Source: Cytophagales bacterium
Lineage (GTDB): Bacteria > Bacteroidota > Bacteroidia > Cytophagales > Spirosomataceae
Direction: 5' to 3'
NCBI GenBank assembly: GCA_013298025.1
Contig: JAAFJE010000037.1
Location: 1 to 33,513, forward strand
Length of the DNA stretch: 33,513 nt
A model generated the notes under the pieces. It saw only the letters and a program-made list of their open reading frames with translations, ran no database searches and was not told the origin of the DNA. Shown here one piece after another: positions 30,595 through 33,513 of this stretch (position 1 is its first letter; each line of letters opens with the position of its first letter). The position numbers and the translations under genes are program-made.

Positions 30595-31128
30595 ATCAGA
30601 TTTAAATTGATTACCCAAAACGTAGATGGCTTACATTTCAAAGCAGGCACTTCAAGAGAAAAGACATACTTAATTCATGGGACACTTGAAAAAGCTCGAT
30701 GTGGAAAAGAGTGCAGCAACGAACTTTATTCGTACCCTGAGATTTTTCTCGATAAAGGACAAGAATTAACAAAAGACCAAATTGAAATCTTAAAATGTAA
30801 GAAATGCGGACATTTTTTAAGACCTCACGTACTTTGGTTCGACGAGAGATATAATGAAAAATATTTCAAGTTAGACAGTTCAATGCGAACAGCGAAAGAA
30901 ACAGGGTTATTACTAATTGTTGGCACATCAGGTGCGACAAACTTACCTCAAAGAATAGTTGAAAGTGTGTTGAGCAGACAGGGAATTATTATTGACATCA
31001 ACCTCAAAGAAAATTATTTTTCCGAAGTTGCAGACAAGAAAAAGAACGGCTATACATTGACGGGAAAAAGTAGCGACATTTTACCAGAATTTGTAGAACT
31101 ATTTAAAAAATTAGATACTGCAAAATAA
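30595..31128 (+). pseudogene. Sirtuin (Sir2, NAD-dependent deacylase), 5' part separated by the prophage
   Basis: The frame is open from the junction and encodes 177 residues. It shows LITQNVDGLHFKAGT, the catalytic His in LIHGTLEKARC, a zinc-type Cys set (RCGKEC and KCKKCG), LRPHVLWFDE and LLLIVGTSGATNLPQ, all sirtuin markers. The first 60 or so residues, with the Rossmann GAGxS motif and FRG loop, are missing. A TTG at 30607 could be read as a start, but it would give a protein without the NAD-binding N-terminus. The missing part should lie beyond the left end of the prophage. The gene sits in a cassette ending at attC-like site 1. Confidence 0.85.
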
Positions 31129-31135
31129 ATACTGC

Positions 31136-31264
31136 CACCAACATGGGTTTGTGGCAAGTGGGGCAGATGAAAGTAATTGAACATTAGAACAAAATCGAAT
31201 AGAGTGCTAAGGCTCAATTTGGGTGCTAAAATTCCCCACCTGCCACAAGCCCTGCTCGTTATAG
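31136..31264 (+). repeat. attC-like site 1 (ends sirtuin cassette)
   Basis: It runs from CACCAAC (R''-like) to GTTATAG (R'-like). The arms GGGTTTGTGGCAAGTGGGG and CCCCACCTGCCACAAGCCC pair with few mismatches, and the spacers next to the ends are unequal (fewer bases on the left), as in attC. It starts 8 bp after the sirtuin stop. Its opening TGCCACCAAC predicts that the lost left end of this cassette reads GTTGGTGGCA. Confidence 0.75.
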
Positions 31265-31285
31265 GGCATTTTAAAAGACGAGATA

Positions 31286-31960
31286 GTGCAAACAAAAAAA
31301 CATACGGCTTGGAAGAAAAACAGAAAATTTGGTGACGTAATGGGTGGACGAAAAAGCCCCAAACTTGCGGACAAGATTTTCAATAGACAACATAACTTGA
31401 CCGCCCCACACGATGGACAAACAACTCCGATTTTTATTGTTGAGAATCCTTCACGTGACTTTTATTTCCCTGTGACAGTGGATGAAGTAAAAGAAATACT
31501 AGGACGATTACCCAAAGCCCATACCGACCATTTAACCCACATTTGGTTTCAAAAAATTAAAAAGACTGATTATTTGGATGGAAAAGCATTTCAAGGTTCT
31601 TTTGTTTGTGGAAGTGGAGTGTATTCAATCATTCTCAATCCATTCCCGACTGACAACAAAATGAGATTAGGAAAGAACAAGCCACTAACGAAAATCTTAA
31701 ACTATTACAAAGACTTTACGACAGACTTGAATGAAGACGAAGACGGATGGTATTTAAAATGGACTGAAGAAAAGATTAGTCGGTATTATTTGGAAAACTT
31801 ATTACTTCATGAAATCGGACACTCAATTGACAGTTTTTACGAAAGATATTGGAGTAAAGCTACAGAACAAAAAAGAGAAAATTGGGCTGACAATTACGTT
31901 GCAGTTTGGGCTGACCAAATAAGAGAAAACTATGAACCGAATGAGAAAAACGCCCTATAA
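31286..31960 (+). CDS. Zincin-like metalloprotease (HExxH) in a gene cassette
   Basis: This 224-aa protein starts at GTG 31286, 27 bp after the cassette crossover point; an ATG at codon 19 is an alternative. The motif LLLHEIGHSIDSFY (HExxH, about residues 170-183) and the later ENWADNYVAVWAD, which may supply the third ligand, are typical of small zincin metallopeptidases. No signal peptide is seen, so it is probably cytoplasmic. Substrate is unknown. The TAA stop lies inside the first bases of attC-like site 2, as in compact integron cassettes. Confidence 0.7.
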   Translation: MQTKKHTAWKKNRKFGDVMGGRKSPKLADKIFNRQHNLTAPHDGQTTPIFIVENPSRDFYFPVTVDEVKEILGRLPKAHTDHLTHIWFQKIKKTDYLDGKAFQGSFVCGSGVYSIILNPFPTDNKMRLGKNKPLTKILNYYKDFTTDLNEDEDGWYLKWTEEKISRYYLENLLLHEIGHSIDSFYERYWSKATEQKRENWADNYVAVWADQIRENYEPNEKNAL

Positions 31961-32084
31961 CATTGGCTTGTCGCTATGGCGGTTTTGGAATGAATTGAAC
32001 GACAGAATTTTAAATTAACTTTTGGATTAGGTTTGGGCGGAGTTGCTGAGAAATCGCCACAGCCACAAGCCTCGTCCGTTATGT
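31955..32084 (+). repeat. attC-like site 2 (ends zincin cassette)
   Basis: 130 bp from CTATAAC to GTTATGT. Arms GGCTTGTCGCTATGGCG and CGCCACAGCCACAAGCC pair with two mismatches. The bases before the crossover, GCCCTATAAC (31952-31961), are the exact reverse complement of GTTATAGGGC at the start of the same cassette (31258-31267). Confidence 0.85.
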
Positions 32085-32173
32085 GCAAGCTTATGAGAAA
32101 CCTGACGGGCGAGAGAAAATTTGCTACAAGAAACGAAGTTGGGATTTTCGATTTGATATGGAAAGAATGGTAG
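32081..32173 (+). CDS. 30-codon ORF in cassette C
   Basis: ATG 32081 (or 32093) opens a frame encoding MCKLMRNLTGERKFATRNEV and ending IWKEW. The same frame with the same length occurs in the next cassette (32747-32839), with 3 amino acid changes and 4 silent changes. The rest of the two cassettes looks more diverged. It is the only plus-strand frame kept in both, and it starts just after the crossover point. It may be a real small gene or a leader; evidence is thin. Confidence 0.35.
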   Translation: MCKLMRNLTGERKFATRNEVGIFDLIWKEW

Positions 32174-32620
32174 AAAAACTAGCAAATTGATACAAATTTG
32201 AATCAAAAGCATTTTCTCGCAGGACACGAAAAGCGGTTTTCTTAGGCATTTGGAAATGGAGCAATCGGTAGCGTTTTTGGAAAAACTTACGTTGAAAATT
32301 GTTGGAAAAGCTAGATTTTTGGGCGTTGGATACGAATTTTAGAAAAGGAATTTTCGTAGAAGATGATTTAAAAATTGCGGTTTTCCCAAGTTGAATTGGT
32401 GACATTCGACGACTCAAAACAGGACAATTGTTGACAAGTCGAAGAAAAATTGGCAAACAAGAAACGCACTTTCGTTGGACAGTAATTTGACAAAAGGAAT
32501 TTTCGTCCAAGAATATTTTGAAAGTAACACATTGATTTTTAACTTACAGACCAATCTTTCGACGTATTGACAAAGACGTGTTTTGACGAGTTGGACGACT
32601 TTTGATAAAAGAAAGCCTGC
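32174..32620. other. Body of cassette C, no convincing gene
   Basis: The plus strand has frequent stops in all frames. The minus-strand open frame at 32124-32510 is not kept in the related cassette, where indels break it. The DNA is similar to 32840-33287 over its length, with scattered changes and small indels. Repeated short words such as GGAATTTTCGT, ACGACTCAAAACAGGACAA and GACAAAGACGTGTTTTGAC are conserved, which may point to a structured RNA or to a decayed gene. Confidence 0.5.
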
Positions 32621-32750
32621 ACATAACATAGGCTTGTCGCTATGGCGGTTTGGGGAAGAATTGAACGACAGAATTATAAATTAACTTTTGGAACAGGTTT
32701 GGGCGGAGTTGCTGAGAAAACGCCACAGCCACAAGCCTCGTCCGTTATGT
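32621..32750 (+). repeat. attC-like site 3 (ends cassette C)
   Basis: 130 bp from ACATAAC to GTTATGT, nearly identical to sites 2 and 4. TGCACATAAC (32618-32627) is the exact reverse complement of GTTATGTGCA at the start of cassette C (32078-32087). Confidence 0.85.
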
Positions 32751-32839
32751 GCAAGCTTATGAAAAACCTGACGGACGAAAGAAAATTTGCTACAAGAAAC
32801 GAAGTTGGGATTTTCAATTTAATTTGGAAGGAATGGTAG
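32747..32839 (+). CDS. 30-codon ORF in cassette D
   Basis: This is the counterpart of 32081-32173, encoding MCKLMKNLTDERKFATRNEV and ending IWKEW. A longer in-frame extension upstream only runs through attC site 3. See the paired entry for the comparison. Confidence 0.35.
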   Translation: MCKLMKNLTDERKFATRNEVGIFNLIWKEW

Positions 32840-33287
32840 CGAAACTGGCGAATTGATACAAACTTGTAGCAAAAGCAATTTCTCTTAGGACACGAAAAAC
32901 GGTTTTCTCAGGCATTTGGAGATGGAGCAAACGGTAGCGATTTTGGGGAAATTTGCGTTGATAATTTTGGAAAAGCCACGCTTTTTTGGCGTTGGATACG
33001 AAGTTTAGCAAAGGAATTTTCGTAGAAAATGATTTAAAAACTGCGGTTTTTGTAAGTTGACTTGGTGACATTCGACGACTCAAAACAGGACAAACTTTGA
33101 CAAGTCGAAGAAGAATTGGCGGACAAGAAACATATTTTCCTTGGACAGGAACTTGACAATAAGGAATTTTCGTACAAGAATATTTTGAAAATAAGGTGTT
33201 GATTTATAACTTGTTGACCAATCTTTCGACGTATTGACAAAGACGTGTTTTGACAAGTTGGGCGACTTTTGCTAAGAGAAAGCCTGC
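32840..33287. other. Body of cassette D, related to cassette C, no convincing gene
   Basis: This stretch aligns with 32174-32620 and has the same order of short conserved words. The two minus-strand frames (32814-33083 and 33034-33291) overlap in different frames and do not match a single frame in cassette C, so I do not call them genes. Confidence 0.5.
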
Positions 33288-33417
33288 ACATAACATAGGC
33301 TTGTCGCTATGGCGGTTTTGGAATAAATTGAACGACAGAATTTTAAATTAACTTTTGGATTAGGTTTGGGCGGAGTTGCTGAGAAATCGCCACAGCCACA
33401 AGCCTCGTCCGTTATGC
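33288..33417 (+). repeat. attC-like site 4 (ends cassette D)
   Basis: 130 bp from ACATAAC to GTTATGC, almost identical to site 2 over its inner 115 bp. TGCACATAAC (33285-33294) is the reverse complement of GTTATGTGCA at the start of cassette D (32744-32753). Its last bases GTTATGCACA differ from the earlier sites because they belong to the next cassette. Confidence 0.85.
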
Positions 33418-33428
33418 ACAACCATAGA

Positions 33429-33513
33429 ATGACACGACCAACAATATTCATACTGACCCTTTTGTACAGTTTGACTGTTAAGGCTGACTTACCAGGGCCC
33501 GCATACCAGTATG
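33429..33513 (+). CDS. Start of a secreted protein gene (3' end cut by window edge)
   Basis: ATG 33429 opens a frame of 28 codons to the window edge. It encodes a basic start (MTRP), a hydrophobic core (TIFILTLLYSLTV) and a probable cleavage site at KADLP, which together look like a Sec signal peptide. It begins 18 bp after the attC 4 crossover, as expected for a cassette gene. Function cannot be told. Confidence 0.6.
   Translation, partial: MTRPTIFILTLLYSLTVKADLPGPAYQY

Noticed and set aside
30607-31128. Complete sirtuin gene starting at TTG 30607
   Set aside because: It would lack the whole NAD-binding N-terminus, and the frame stays open upstream to the phage junction, so a split gene is more likely.
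32124-32510. Minus-strand 128-aa frame in cassette C
   Set aside because: Related cassette D breaks it into two different frames, and cassette genes normally run on the other strand. Similar protein pieces are explained by DNA similarity.
31136-33417. Inverted repeats as insertion sequence or MITE ends
   Set aside because: No transposase lies between them and no target duplication was seen. Each repeat is a self-contained stem, and unit ends follow the cassette complementarity rule, which an IS would not show.

Overview
The window is AT-rich and carries most of a Mu-like transposable prophage (about 1-30594) followed by host DNA (30595-33513). A Bacteroidota host, probably of the Cytophagales type, is suggested by three things: a SprB-like repeat at the start of a tail protein, near absence of Shine-Dalgarno sequences, and promoter candidates of the TTTG-N19/20-TAnnTTTG class. 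No 16S or core gene is present, so the assignment is an inference. The left end of the prophage lies outside the window, and its endolysin gene is cut by the window edge.

Prophage layout, from the right end inward. Three same-orientation repeats (30287, 30477, 30569) look like transposase-binding end sites. Inside them are a plus-strand XRE repressor with a coiled-coil tail and a divergent minus-strand early operon: a 58-aa Ner-like HTH protein, a MuA-type DDE transposase, a MuB-type AAA ATPase, unknown genes, GemA/Gp16, a 45-aa membrane protein, a DUF3164-type protein and a Rha-like fragment with its own promoter. A second minus-strand unit (22799-23698 and 21092-22795) encodes a BppU-like fibre protein and an SGNH-hydrolase fibre. 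The late genes are split into two divergent blocks. The plus-strand block (14865-20551) carries a small HTH protein, small and large terminase, a gp36-like protein, the portal, an F-like head protein with a PBECR-like nuclease tail, and a gpG-like protein. The minus-strand block (14697 down to 1) carries protease/scaffold, capsid, tail terminator, sheath, tube, tail chaperone with a -1 frameshift, tape measure, baseplate, fibres, holin and a GH108 endolysin. Apart from this inversion the order follows Mu, and a contractile tail is expected.

Host side. The prophage interrupts a sirtuin gene; only its C-terminal three quarters remain (30595-31128). This gene and those after it sit in a row of promoterless plus-strand units separated by four imperfect inverted repeats of 129-130 bp (31136, 31955, 32621, 33288). 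Each repeat ends in GTTATNN. In all three complete units the first 10 bases are the exact reverse complement of the bases that open the repeat at the unit's own 3' end, which is the signature of integron gene cassettes and their attC sites. I read 30595-33513 as part of an integron cassette array, with no integrase visible in the window. The units carry the sirtuin remnant, an HExxH zincin-like metalloprotease, two related and nearly gene-free cassettes sharing a 30-codon ORF, and the start of a secreted protein.

The strongest points for follow-up are the cassette array and its interruption by the phage, the frameshifted tail chaperone, an operator motif shared by three phage promoter regions, the Rha fragment flanked by duplicated 43-bp terminators, and the nuclease-like domain on the F-like head protein.
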